The notes under the pieces were generated by a model. The model was given only the letters and a program-made list of their open reading frames with translations. It had not been told where the DNA came from and ran no database searches. This document shows positions 18,086-27,292 of a stretch of DNA of 64,000 nt, piece after piece. Position numbers and translations under genes: made by a program. Source of the stretch: Solimonas fluminis (lineage in GTDB: Bacteria > Pseudomonadota > Gammaproteobacteria > Nevskiales > Nevskiaceae); contig NZ_PSNW01000005.1 in assembly GCF_002930645.1 (NCBI RefSeq), forward strand, positions 248,001-312,000, read 5' to 3'. How positions within the stretch are numbered: the stretch's first letter is position 1; every line of letters starts with the position of its first letter.

Positions 18086-19876
18086 TCATAGTTGTGGCGC
18101 GCGGCTCGACAAGTAGTCGATCAGGCGCTTGCGCGGATACGCGTCCGCTGCATTCTGAATATTGCGTAGTGGCGCTATGGCCGGATCGGCACCCAGCGCA
18201 AAGTGTGCCTCCATCAGGTCGGCCAGGAAGTTCACGACGTTGCCCTGGTTGCGGAAGTAAGCCAGTGGCCCCTCAAGAATGAGTCGTTGCTGGCCGAGGT
18301 CGAAAGCCTGCTGCCGGAGCTGATCGAGCGGCTGGCTGATCAGCGCGGGAATCGCTGCCGGGTCGATGACGGCCGCCGTGCCAATGCGGCTGCGCAGGCG
18401 CTTCATCATGACGGCTGTGATGACGTGTACGCCGTGACGGTAGATCAGACGTTCCTGGCTGCGCGCTGGAGCCTTCTGCTCGTAATCCACCACCAGGGCG
18501 CGGATGGCGCGGTGGCACAGGACCGCATTGATCAGCGTCACGCCTGGTAGCGCGGCAGTGAACAGCGCCTGGTACTCGGTGGAGTCGGGGTTGGCGAGCC
18601 GCACCGGTTCGCTCTTGAGCCATACGGCGTAGCGTGGGTCGTTCTGTTGCGAGGCCATTGCCCGCAGAGCCTCATCGAGCGTGATGGCCTTGGGGCCGGT
18701 CGCGAGGGCCTCGGGGCGATAGTGGTAATCGAAGCTGAGGTGGGCGATCTCCTGCCGTAGCCGCTCCTGGTTCTCGTCCAGCGAGGCGAAGTTCGCGGTC
18801 TGCACCGGGTTCTGGTGGTTGCGAGCCTTGGTCACGCTCTTCCCAAACTGGCCGTCCGCCGATGCCTTAATCAAAGTGAGCATCACCTTGGCGTCATCGA
18901 TGCTCTTGCCCGGATGCTGGCGCACGAACTCGGCAGCCGACGCCACCGTCTGCGCGCCGTTGATGATGGACAAGCCGCGCACCTTGAACTTCTTGACGCC
19001 ATTCTTGTTAGCCTTCGGCTCGATCAGGTCGCAGACGGCCGTGACGCCGTTGTTGAGATAGAAGAAGTCCAGCGGGGCGTCATGCAAGGTCGTCTTGATG
19101 GCCTTGTTAACATCAGACTTGCTGCTGCCGAGGAAGTAGCGGATGTTGCGTTCGTACAGGGCCTTGCCGTGCATCTGGTGTAGGGTCACCAAGTCCGCCA
19201 GCCGCGCGACACCGTAGTACGTGGCTCGCGGGCTTTCGACTTTCGCGTGCTTGTGCAACGCGATATCCGTGTGCACGGGTTGGTAGGCTTGTTCCGCCAG
19301 CAGATCGCAGACGATCTCGGTTGCCGTGTAATACTCCACCTGCTTGGCCAGCCGCTCTTCGTCGAGGTCTTCGTCATCGAGCAGCGCCTGCAAGGCGTCG
19401 CGAGCCGTTTGCGATACACCATCGCCCGTGTAGGGCACGACCAGCTTGATGTGGCTGCACACATCGAGTGCGCCCTCGATGTCGGTCTTCCGATTCTGGA
19501 CATTCCCGTTGAACGCGGCGAAGTCCTGTTTGAGCAACAGGCGAATGCCCTCGCAGAACGGCAGCGCATCCTCCTGCTTGAACTGCTCGGACTCCTTCAA
19601 CTTGGTTTGCAGCAGGTACAGAGTCTCCGACGGCGCGTGGTAGTGGATCGCGTCGATGCCCTTGTCGTTGAAATCATCCACGACCGAGGCGGCCGCCACC
19701 TGCGGCGTAATGTCGAGCAGTTTGTGGAGGACGAAGGCGCTGAAGGCCCGCGAAAGCTGTTTCGCCGCGTGATCGGCGGGATTGACGTTGCCGAGCAATG
19801 GCGGCAGGAACGGCACGAAGCGGGCGGCGAGCACCTGCTTCAAGATGGCCAAGCACTGAGGTTCGAGCGCCGGCAT
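18086..19876 (-). CDS. AIPR family (abortive infection phage resistance) protein
   Basis: A 596-residue protein matching the AIPR pattern, including YNNGVTAVC-like LNNGVTAVCD, LSIINGAQTV and HQNPVQTANFASLDENQ. The N-terminal 100 residues carry DKGID (Asp75) followed by LLQTK (Gln90, Lys92), a D...QxK arrangement like Mrr-type nucleases; I infer that AIPR could be a nuclease here. Start 19876 overlaps the subtilase stop as ATGA; the open frame extends far upstream but that part is only the shadow of the subtilase gene. AIPR proteins are known near restriction and abortive-infection loci. Confidence 0.87.
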   Translation of the reverse strand: MPALEPQCLAILKQVLAARFVPFLPPLLGNVNPADHAAKQLSRAFSAFVLHKLLDITPQVAAASVVDDFNDKGIDAIHYHAPSETLYLLQTKLKESEQFKQEDALPFCEGIRLLLKQDFAAFNGNVQNRKTDIEGALDVCSHIKLVVPYTGDGVSQTARDALQALLDDEDLDEERLAKQVEYYTATEIVCDLLAEQAYQPVHTDIALHKHAKVESPRATYYGVARLADLVTLHQMHGKALYERNIRYFLGSSKSDVNKAIKTTLHDAPLDFFYLNNGVTAVCDLIEPKANKNGVKKFKVRGLSIINGAQTVASAAEFVRQHPGKSIDDAKVMLTLIKASADGQFGKSVTKARNHQNPVQTANFASLDENQERLRQEIAHLSFDYHYRPEALATGPKAITLDEALRAMASQQNDPRYAVWLKSEPVRLANPDSTEYQALFTAALPGVTLINAVLCHRAIRALVVDYEQKAPARSQERLIYRHGVHVITAVMMKRLRSRIGTAAVIDPAAIPALISQPLDQLRQQAFDLGQQRLILEGPLAYFRNQGNVVNFLADLMEAHFALGADPAIAPLRNIQNAADAYPRKRLIDYLSSRAPQL

Positions 19877-22221
19877 CAGGCCCTCCCGCCAATCCGAGCG
19901 CGCGCACGTGCCTGGGCACGCGCTTGCAGCGCTGCTTGCACCTGGGCGTAGAGCTGAGCGTTGGCCTGCTCCCGATCCGCCAGCACCACGGCGACGGCAT
20001 AGGGCTCGTCCCCATCGCGCCCATCGGACCAAAGGCTGTCTTGCCGGGTCACCACGACGAACACCTTGTGACCGTTGGCCAGCGCCTGTTTGAAGCGCCA
20101 TCGAGAGACCTGCAACGTGCCGTTCTTGCGGGTGTCGTTGGGTAGCCAGCGGCCGTTGGCGCGTTCGCCCATGCCTTCTTCCCGATTGCGCCGGTAGGCT
20201 TGGGTGATCTCATCCAGGCTGCCAGCCGTCACCAGGTGGAACCACAGTTTGGCTCTTCGGTAGTCCAGCCGCGTGGTGCGCACGGCAGGGCTGTAGGCGA
20301 GCGCGACGGTCACCTCACGCGTGCGGCGGCCACCGTCCCAGAAGCTGTCTGGTAGAGGTAATTCGAAGAAGTGGTGCTGGTCGTTTCCGACGCGCTCTTC
20401 GGCCAGCAGGGTGACGGTGTGATCAAGCGAGCGGAACAGCGCCGCATCGTCCACGCGCCCATACCCGACGAGGCGCAGGAGTTTGTCGCGGCCTTCAGCA
20501 TTGTTGCCGGGGTTCAACAGCGCTTCGCAGGCTTGCGGCCAGCGGGCATGGGCGCCGATCAGTGCGCGCAGCAGGCTGGGCGAAGCGTCGGGCACTTCGG
20601 CCAGTAGCCGCGCGGCTTGGTGGGCGACTTGGGGGGCGGCGTAGCTAGTGCCGATGTCTTCCTTGAACGCCGGCCCCAAGGCAAAGCCGCCGTTGAGCGA
20701 CACCACTCCCAGACCGGCATGGTCTGTGCCACCTCCAGTGCGCCGCAAGGCGATGTTGCCGGCATGCGCGACCACGTCGGGCTTGATGGCGCCGCTGGCA
20801 GAAGGGCCGCTGCGAGTCAATGGAAACGGCTGCTCCGCCCGTGCCAACACGTGGTCTTCAATCGTGTTGGGATGGCGCTGTGCATTGCGTGTGGCCTCAT
20901 TCAGGCTCAAGCCGCCAACGGTCAGCGCGTTGAGCGATGTGGCGGGGTCCAGCAGGCGGGCGTGGCCTTCGAACAGGTAGTCCGGGTAACTCGCGCGTGT
21001 ATCGGCTGGCAACTGGGATGACAACAAATTGCCCGCTGGTACTACGAACAGGACTCCCAGCTCACGCGTCAGCCGATCCAGCGTGTAGGCGAGCCCGCGC
21101 ACATGACGGCCATCGTAGACCTTGTTCAGGTCGCCATAGCTTAGGTTGAAGACCCGGCAGCCGTATTGCGCATGCAGTTCGCGCACGGCTTCCTCGACCG
21201 CCTTTTCGACGAACTCAGTTTGGTCTTGTCCGTCGTCTTCGAACACTTTGCCGGAGAACAGGCGAAGCTGCGGGACGAACTGCCCTTGCTGAATAGCGCT
21301 ATGGACATCGCCGTACAACGCAAGCCCGCCGACGAAGGTGCCGTGCCAGTGGGGATCGGTGTCATCCGCACTGCGATGCGGTGCGAGGTAGCCCTGCGCG
21401 TCGCCGACCGCTGCGCCGAGCAACGAATGTCCGCGCGTCAAGCCTGAATCCAGCACGGCAATGGACGGAGCATCGTCAGAAGGGGGATCGATCGGAGGAA
21501 ATTGGTTGATGTCGGTATGAAGCAGTTGTACGGCCACACCCAAGCGGGGCGGCAGGTCGGCAGTGCGCACATCGCGATGGTGCAAGATCTGCTCGGCCTG
21601 CGCACCGTTGCAGCGCACACGGACCATGACGAGCGAGGGTTGCTGGATGTCGTCCAGCCGCTCAATGCCTTGTGCATGCAACCAGTCGAGAAAGGCACGC
21701 ACCATTTGCTGGCGCTTGTCCTGTCGCTCCTGGGGCCATAGTTCGACATCGAGCATGAAGGTTGGCGCGGCTGGAAATCCTTGCTCAAGCAAGGCCGCGC
21801 CGGTACGGTCCTGGGGTGTCCAGTGGTCGAAGTCTTCGATGACGTAGAACAGTTCCTTGCGTGTAACAACGCCATCACGTGCAAGGGTGGCCAGGCGGCT
21901 CTCGAACTCGCTCAAGCCGTCATCAGTGGCGAATGCCAGCACGATGGATTCATCTTCCTGGCTGACAATCTCCACGCCAGGAATGGCATCGAAGGCGGGC
22001 ACGCTCTTGTCGCCCGCGCGCAGCCGAATCTTGAGCAGCTTACGGTCGTCGAACCCGCCGACGTCCTCTGCCATCGCACGTTGCCGCGCTTGGTCGAGCC
22101 GCCCGGCTAACGCGGCACCATGCGCTCTCGGATCGGCAGGAGGGCGAATTCCCGGATGACGCCTCGGATGGCGCTCCGTTGAGGGCGCTTCTCGCTCCAA
22201 GCGCAAGTGTTCATAGGCCAT
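19876..22221 (-). CDS. ietS: Subtilase (S8 peptidase), IetS-like
   Basis: A 781-residue protein with a complete S8 triad: Asp258 (IAVLDSG), His293 (HWHGTFVGG) and Ser526 (GTSYAAPQVAH), plus oxyanion Asn398 (VPAGN). No signal peptide is present, so it acts in the cytoplasm. The first 240 residues are a non-catalytic arm. The AAA ATPase gene lies 17 bases upstream in the same operon. This pair matches IetA/IetS, first described as a Ti-plasmid stability module with a subtilase toxin and AAA partner and later scored as phage defence. The symbol is given by gene pair and domain match, not by alignment. Confidence 0.85.
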   Translation of the reverse strand: MAYEHLRLEREAPSTERHPRRHPGIRPPADPRAHGAALAGRLDQARQRAMAEDVGGFDDRKLLKIRLRAGDKSVPAFDAIPGVEIVSQEDESIVLAFATDDGLSEFESRLATLARDGVVTRKELFYVIEDFDHWTPQDRTGAALLEQGFPAAPTFMLDVELWPQERQDKRQQMVRAFLDWLHAQGIERLDDIQQPSLVMVRVRCNGAQAEQILHHRDVRTADLPPRLGVAVQLLHTDINQFPPIDPPSDDAPSIAVLDSGLTRGHSLLGAAVGDAQGYLAPHRSADDTDPHWHGTFVGGLALYGDVHSAIQQGQFVPQLRLFSGKVFEDDGQDQTEFVEKAVEEAVRELHAQYGCRVFNLSYGDLNKVYDGRHVRGLAYTLDRLTRELGVLFVVPAGNLLSSQLPADTRASYPDYLFEGHARLLDPATSLNALTVGGLSLNEATRNAQRHPNTIEDHVLARAEQPFPLTRSGPSASGAIKPDVVAHAGNIALRRTGGGTDHAGLGVVSLNGGFALGPAFKEDIGTSYAAPQVAHQAARLLAEVPDASPSLLRALIGAHARWPQACEALLNPGNNAEGRDKLLRLVGYGRVDDAALFRSLDHTVTLLAEERVGNDQHHFFELPLPDSFWDGGRRTREVTVALAYSPAVRTTRLDYRRAKLWFHLVTAGSLDEITQAYRRNREEGMGERANGRWLPNDTRKNGTLQVSRWRFKQALANGHKVFVVVTRQDSLWSDGRDGDEPYAVAVVLADREQANAQLYAQVQAALQARAQARARARIGGRA

Positions 22222-22238
22222 GCCTCCCCCTCCATCCC

Positions 22239-23225
22239 TTAACTCTTATGACGATACTCACGGGCAAGCGCGGTATCGAGGTGGCTTTTCTCCAGGAACT
22301 CCCGGCCGGACAGGATCATTTCCTTGACGGAGCGCCGAAGAACCCGCTCGATGTCGGCGTGCGACATGCCCTTGAACACGGATGCCACCTGGCCATCGTC
22401 GGGCTCGAAATTGCGGCGGACACCGGAGAGTTTCAGAGCTAACAAGCGTTTGATCTGCTCCAGATTCGGCATCTCGAAGCGCACAACCTCATCGAAGCGT
22501 CGCCAAACCGCCTTGTCCAATAAGGTTTCGTAGTTGGTGGTGGCGATCAGGATGCTCTCGCCTCGATAACCGTCCATCATCTGCAAGACGGCATTTACGG
22601 AGCGTTTGAGCTCACCATGATCGGCGCTGTCGCCACGATCCTTGGTCAGGGCGTCGAATTCATCGAACAATGCGACCACGGGATGCGTTGCGACGTAATC
22701 GAACACTTTGCGCAAATTGGCGGCCGTCTCTCCCAGAAACGACGAGATGACCGAGTCCAGCCGAACGAGGATGAGCGGCATGGACAGGGAATGCGCGATG
22801 ACTTCGGCGGCCAGCGTCTTGCCGCAGCCGGGAGGCCCGCAAAACAACAGCTTCTGCGCGGGTTGCAGGCCATAGGATCGAAGCACGTCCGTCCGGTTGT
22901 GCTCCATCAGGATTTCATCGAGTGCCGACTGCGAAGCATCCGAGAGAATGATGTCTTTCTCCTCTCGAATCACGGCACGCTCTTCTAGTAGCGCAAGGCC
23001 GTTGTCTTTATTTGTCGGCACGCTGGGCAAACTTTGCAGCTTCCGCGCACTCTTCCCGACCGTTGCCTGATCGCCGTAAAGTAAACGCTCAAGGTCATTT
23101 GCGAGCAGATGATGGTTCTTCTCGCGCTCCTCTTTGATCACTGCCTCGGACGCCGCGCGAAAGCCCGAAGCATCGCCTTGCGTTCCCGATTTGATGAGTT
23201 GCCGCAGTAATTTTCCGCTAGCCAT
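22239..23225 (-). CDS. ietA: AAA ATPase, IetA-like
   Basis: A 328-residue AAA+ protein of the FtsH/spastin-like clade: Walker A GPPGCGKT (residues 130-137), Walker B VALFDEFDAL (about 184-193), sensor LIATTNYE and an arginine-finger region AVWRRFDEVVRF. The first 90 residues are helical and charged, with no membrane segment. It directly precedes the subtilase gene. In the Ti-plasmid IetAS module the ATPase restrains the protease; the same is expected here. Confidence 0.85.
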   Translation of the reverse strand: MASGKLLRQLIKSGTQGDASGFRAASEAVIKEEREKNHHLLANDLERLLYGDQATVGKSARKLQSLPSVPTNKDNGLALLEERAVIREEKDIILSDASQSALDEILMEHNRTDVLRSYGLQPAQKLLFCGPPGCGKTLAAEVIAHSLSMPLILVRLDSVISSFLGETAANLRKVFDYVATHPVVALFDEFDALTKDRGDSADHGELKRSVNAVLQMMDGYRGESILIATTNYETLLDKAVWRRFDEVVRFEMPNLEQIKRLLALKLSGVRRNFEPDDGQVASVFKGMSHADIERVLRRSVKEMILSGREFLEKSHLDTALAREYRHKS

Positions 23226-23305
23226 ATCTCGCTCTCCTCAATTCTTGGCACGCTTCAACCGCGGCCTGGTCATGCGCAGGTCTAACGGTGCTACTTGATT
23301 AGTCA

Positions 23306-26248
23306 TTACACCAGCTCCCACTCGACAGTGAACAGCGTGCGCTCCTCGACCTGCTGTTGGAGTTGCACTTCAAGCTGGCTGATCAAGTCATTGCGCTGCG
23401 CTTCGACTTCGTCCTGCCGGGCAAACAACTCGCGGCGCAGCTTGCTGCGCTTACTCTCCAGTTCGCGCTGCTTCTTCTGCCATGACAACTTTTCTTCCAG
23501 CGTCGGCGAGGTCGCGGCGGTTCGGCGCACCTCCTTGATCTCGCGGTCGATCTCCTTGATCTCCTGCTCCAGACCGAGCTTCAGGTCGTCCGCCCAGGCA
23601 TCCAGCTTCTGGACTTCCTGCTCGAAGTAGCCGAGGTTGCGCTCGTTGACGTCGCGCAGGAGTGCGGTCTTGCGGGCTTCCACGTCGGCCAGCAGGGTGG
23701 CATCAGGGGCGTTGAACAGACTGGCCGCCTGCGTGGTCGCGGGCAGGCGCAGCAGTTTTTCCGGGTCTTCTTCCGCGAGCACGACGCCGTCGGTCGTGCC
23801 CGCCGCAACCAGCAGATGTTGCTCCTGGTTGCCGAGTGTCTCGACCGAGATTAGCTTCACGGTGAGCCATCCGGCCTTGCCGCGCCAGGCTTCAAGCGTG
23901 CTGATCTTTGCACCGTGGGCGTTGTAGTCGAACACAAGACGAGCCCCGTTGAGTGCGCGAGCCTTGGCCTGCTCGATGCCCCATCGCGCCAGCGGATGAT
24001 TGATGCGGTATAGATGCGCGTCGCCGGAGCGGCGGGGCAATTCGTAGCGCCCCAGCTCGATGCCCGCGAGGCCGCCGTGCTCGACTCCAGTCGGTATGTG
24101 GCGGAGATCGAAGCCGTCGTCATCGAACGCGGCGCAATGGACCAGTTCGGCGCGGGTCAAGTCCATCAGCATGCGCTCGAAGCGGTTGCGCGCGTTGCGG
24201 CTGTCGTCGGCCCGCATGCGCAGCTTCTCCTGCACCTCCTCATCGAAGTTCTCAAGCAGTACCTGGCGCGTCTTGACCATCGCCTCGTTGATTTCGCCGG
24301 AGAGGTCGAGCTGGAGTTGCTCGAAGCTGGACTTGATTTCCTCGGGCTCTCGGCAGTTCTGGTAGATCTCGGCGATACGCCGCTCGAAATCGACACCGGA
24401 GCCGATGGCACCCAGCACTTCGTCGCTAGCCCCAAACACGCCCTCGAAGAGCTGGAACTTCTGCGACAGCAGCTCGTACACCCGTGCATCGGCCTCATTG
24501 CTGCGGTCGACGAAGTTGACCACCACCACGTCGTGCTTCTGACCGTAGCGGTGGCAGCGCCCGATGCGCTGCTCGATGCGCTGCGGGTTCCACGGCAGGT
24601 CGTAGTTGATGACGAGCGAGCAGAACTGGAGGTTGATGCCTTCGGCTCCGGCCTCGGTGGCAATCATGACCTTGCCACGCTCCTTGAAGTGCTCGACCAG
24701 TGCCGCACGGGTGTCGGCAGTCTTGGAGCCGGTGATGCGGTCGGTGCCTTCGTGGCGCTTCAGCCAGTCCTTGTAAATCGCCTGCGCACGCTGGTCGCTA
24801 TTGGTGCCGTTGAAGAGCACGATGCCGTCGCCGTATGGCGTGTCGGCCAGCAAGTTGAGGAGGTATTCCTGCGTGCGCTTGGACTCGGTGAAGATGATGG
24901 CCTTCCTGGGCGCGCCTAGCCGATCCAGTTCGGCGAAGGCTCGATCCAGCGCGGTGAACAGTGCCTTGCCCTTCGCGTTGTCCCGGATGTTGGTTGCCAG
25001 CGTTTTGAAGTGGCGAAGCTCCTCGATCTCCTCCGCGATGGCATCGCGTTCCAAGCGGCTCGGTGCTGCGACGTCTGAGCCTTGGTCGTTCCACTCATCG
25101 GCGGTTTCGTCGAGCGACTCGTAGTCCTCATCGAGTTCCTCGGCCAGATCGGGAACCTCGGTGGTTTTGTCGAGCACACCCTGGAGGCGCTTGGCCATTG
25201 TCTCCAGCGCACCCGCAATCGCGTGCGTGCTGGAGGCAAGCAGCTTCCACAGCACGAGTGAAATCAGTTGGCGCTGCCCGTCGGGCAGGGCCTTGAGGTT
25301 GGGGCGGCGCAGATAATCGGCGACGAGCCTGGAAAGTTCCTGCTCTTCACTCGATGGCGTGAACTCCTCGACGATGGCCCTGCGTGCTGTGTACGAAACG
25401 TAGGGCTGAACCTGTTTGCGCAGGGTGCGCTTGCAGATGGGCGCCAGCCGGTCACGCAGGCTGCTGAAGGATTGCTCTCTGCCGGTGAACTGCGAGCGGA
25501 AGCTATCAAGGTCTCCGAACACGCGGTCATCGATGAAGCTGACCAGCCCATAGAGTTCGAGCAGCGAGTTCTGCAACGGCGTCGCGGTCAGGAGCGCCTT
25601 GGAGTGAACGCGCGACAACGCCTCCTTGAGGGTCTTGGCGATGACGTTGCTGGTTTTGTAGACGTTGCGCAGGCGATGCGCTTCGTCGAGGACGACCAAG
25701 TCCCAGTCGATGCCCTTGACATCGTCAGCCTTGGCCTTCGCGAACTGGTAGGAACAGATGATCGGACCGGAGGCGAACAGGAACGGGTTCCGCTGCTCCT
25801 GTTTGCGGATCGCGTTGTAGCTTTTGGCTTCGAGGATCAGCCCTTGCAGGCCGAACTTGTCCTGCAGCTCTTGGTGCCATTGCTTGCGCAGGTTCGCTGG
25901 AACGATGATGAGCACCTTCCGCCGCCGTTCCGCCCAGCGTTGGGAGATGACCAAGCCGGCTTCGATGGTCTTGCCTAGACCAACCTCGTCGGCGAGGATC
26001 ACGCCGCGTGAGAGGGGGTTGCGGCAAGCGAAGAGCGCGGCCTCGACCTGATGGGGATTCAGATCGACCTGCGAATCGACCAAAGTCGAAGCCAGCGACT
26101 CCACGGAGTCGCCTGCTGCACGCCTGGTCAGCAGCCAAGCAAAGTACTGGCTCTGGTGCGGCGTCAGAAGCTGCTGTGTCGTCAACGGCGATCCTCCCCT
26201 TAGTTCTTCCCCGAGCGTGATTCGGCGGCTGGCATGGTCCGCGCTCAC
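23306..26248 (-). CDS. RapA/HepA-like SNF2 helicase of the defence operon
   Basis: A 980-residue Swi2/Snf2 ATPase. Using the GTG at 26248, Walker A DEVGLGKT is at residues 87-94 and the DEAH box at 188-191; TATPLQN and RIGRCHRYGQ (motif VI) are intact, and the last about 140 residues are a charged coiled coil. The GTG start shares GTGA with the HTH gene stop and has GGAGG 8 bases upstream; a further GTG at 26290 is possible but has no ribosome site. RapA-like helicases move along DNA or displace polymerases. DrmD of DISARM is similar in kind, but no other DISARM gene is here. Confidence 0.85.
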   Translation of the reverse strand: MSADHASRRITLGEELRGGSPLTTQQLLTPHQSQYFAWLLTRRAAGDSVESLASTLVDSQVDLNPHQVEAALFACRNPLSRGVILADEVGLGKTIEAGLVISQRWAERRRKVLIIVPANLRKQWHQELQDKFGLQGLILEAKSYNAIRKQEQRNPFLFASGPIICSYQFAKAKADDVKGIDWDLVVLDEAHRLRNVYKTSNVIAKTLKEALSRVHSKALLTATPLQNSLLELYGLVSFIDDRVFGDLDSFRSQFTGREQSFSSLRDRLAPICKRTLRKQVQPYVSYTARRAIVEEFTPSSEEQELSRLVADYLRRPNLKALPDGQRQLISLVLWKLLASSTHAIAGALETMAKRLQGVLDKTTEVPDLAEELDEDYESLDETADEWNDQGSDVAAPSRLERDAIAEEIEELRHFKTLATNIRDNAKGKALFTALDRAFAELDRLGAPRKAIIFTESKRTQEYLLNLLADTPYGDGIVLFNGTNSDQRAQAIYKDWLKRHEGTDRITGSKTADTRAALVEHFKERGKVMIATEAGAEGINLQFCSLVINYDLPWNPQRIEQRIGRCHRYGQKHDVVVVNFVDRSNEADARVYELLSQKFQLFEGVFGASDEVLGAIGSGVDFERRIAEIYQNCREPEEIKSSFEQLQLDLSGEINEAMVKTRQVLLENFDEEVQEKLRMRADDSRNARNRFERMLMDLTRAELVHCAAFDDDGFDLRHIPTGVEHGGLAGIELGRYELPRRSGDAHLYRINHPLARWGIEQAKARALNGARLVFDYNAHGAKISTLEAWRGKAGWLTVKLISVETLGNQEQHLLVAAGTTDGVVLAEEDPEKLLRLPATTQAASLFNAPDATLLADVEARKTALLRDVNERNLGYFEQEVQKLDAWADDLKLGLEQEIKEIDREIKEVRRTAATSPTLEEKLSWQKKQRELESKRSKLRRELFARQDEVEAQRNDLISQLEVQLQQQVEERTLFTVEWELV

Positions 26249-26445
26249 TCGGCCTCCGGCTTCTTCTTGTTGATGCTTTCGGCGATCCACCGATCCAGCT
26301 CCGAGCGGCGAAAGCGCCAGGTTCCCCCAAGCTTGAACGCCGGAATCTCTCCTTTCTGGGCAAGGCGATAGACCGTCCGTTTGCCGGCTTTGAGGTAGGC
26401 CGCGACTTCCTCCAGTGTGAGGATCTCGCTTTCGACTTCATTCAT
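26245..26445 (-). CDS. Excisionase/MerR-type HTH protein, first gene of the defence operon
   Basis: A 66-residue winged-helix protein of the HTH_17 (excisionase) type: LTLEEVAAYLKAGKRTVYRLAQ is the helix-turn-helix and GEIPAFKLGGTWRFRRSEL the wing. ATG 26445 gives the normal length of the family; the frame is open further upstream without support. The stop overlaps the helicase start (GTGA), so the two are translationally coupled. Likely roles are autoregulation of the operon or target sensing; an excisionase for the whole ICE is less likely given its distance from the integrase. Confidence 0.8.
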   Translation of the reverse strand: MNEVESEILTLEEVAAYLKAGKRTVYRLAQKGEIPAFKLGGTWRFRRSELDRWIAESINKKKPEAE

Positions 26446-26498
26446 CTGAAAACCATCTGGTTTGGTCTTTCGTGACTTTGGATTGCCAGGTTTGCCCA

Positions 26499-26518
26499 AT
26501 TCTACCAAAGGGTGGTAG
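26499..26518 (-). promoter_or_regulatory. Operator-like palindrome with -10-like hexamer upstream of the defence operon
   Basis: The perfect inverted repeat CTACCA-aaggg-TGGTAG (26502-26518) overlaps a minus-strand TAGAAT (26499-26504) that could be a -10 element, about 55 bases before the HTH gene start. No good -35 is visible. It could be the binding site of the HTH protein. Confidence 0.4.
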
Positions 26519-26668
26519 GCGCTAGCCAGCAAGAAATCCACTAGGCATTGCGCGAATGTCGGCCAGCGCGACCAACAAATCCGGTCATGCCGTAGTTCCC
26601 ATTCCCTGAGGCGCAAAGCGAGAGCGCGCCACAGCATCTGGCAATCCGCTTTAACGGGGAATGGCACG

Positions 26669-27034
26669 ATGGGACAGACCAACCACCGCACATCAGCATG
26701 GCCTGCGCTTGCCATGGTGTTGGCTGTGTCGTTCTCGGCGCTGCAGCCTGCCGTCGCCGCCGACGGCGTCGCCATGGAGCGTGAGCAGCTCGCCGTGCTC
26801 GCCCGCCAGCTCGACCTGATCGACCGCCTCGCCGAGCACGCCGCCGGTACCGCTCCGCAGGAACGCGCCCGCTACCACTTCGACTACGCCCGATTGCGTG
26901 CCGACCTGAAGCGCGTTCGCGCCGGCCTGCAGGACTACCTCGTGCCCCAGCGCGCCCAGCCGCGCGATCCCGTCCCGCTGGCCGGCGATTACGTCCGCCG
27001 CGACCGCGCCGACGACGAGGAGCCGTCGCCATGA
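26669..27034 (+). CDS. RAQPRD family ICE protein (TIGR01690)
   Basis: A 121-residue exported protein carrying the family-defining RAQPRD hexapeptide near residues 94-99 (VPQRAQPRDPVPL). A signal peptide ends near AVAAD, followed by helical repeats. It restarts the transfer operon after the defence cargo. The function in conjugation is unknown. Its stop overlaps the next start (ATGA). Confidence 0.93.
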   Translation: MGQTNHRTSAWPALAMVLAVSFSALQPAVAADGVAMEREQLAVLARQLDLIDRLAEHAAGTAPQERARYHFDYARLRADLKRVRAGLQDYLVPQRAQPRDPVPLAGDYVRRDRADDEEPSP

Positions 27035-27270
27035 CGCCCTCTGCCGATCAGGTCGCCGCCTTCCAGGCCAACGGCGGCTTTGCGCCTTCGGCCGTCTCTG
27101 CCGTGGTGCTCGCTTTCGTGTTCGCCGTGTTGCTGCTGTGGGGCGTGTGGGCCATGCGCACCGCCTACGTCGGCTGGGCCGAGCACCGCATCACTGAACG
27201 TCAGTTCCTCGCCGTCGTCGTGCGCTTCGTGGCGATGTACCTGGTGCTGACCTTCTTTCTCCTCTCCTGA
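27031..27270 (+). CDS. ICE protein PFL_4701 family (TIGR03758, DUF3262)
   Basis: A 79-residue membrane protein with two hydrophobic spans (about residues 20-43 and 60-79) and a short loop between. Size, order and topology match the PFL_4701 family, which probably supplies a small pilin- or channel-type subunit. ATGA overlap with the RAQPRD gene. Confidence 0.85.
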   Translation: MTPSADQVAAFQANGGFAPSAVSAVVLAFVFAVLLLWGVWAMRTAYVGWAEHRITERQFLAVVVRFVAMYLVLTFFLLS

Positions 27271-27292
27271 CCGTCACGAAGGGCCATACGCC

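Noticed and set aside
19877..20101. N-terminal extension of the AIPR protein
   Set aside because: The extension is Arg/Ala-rich shadow sequence of the subtilase gene; ATG 19876 with ATGA overlap is the natural start.
11844..26445. DISARM or BREX system
   Set aside because: A SNF2 helicase, a methyltransferase and ATPases are present, but there is no DrmA/DrmB/DrmC, PglX, PglZ or BrxC-like gene. The methyltransferase is a type III Mod coupled to Res.
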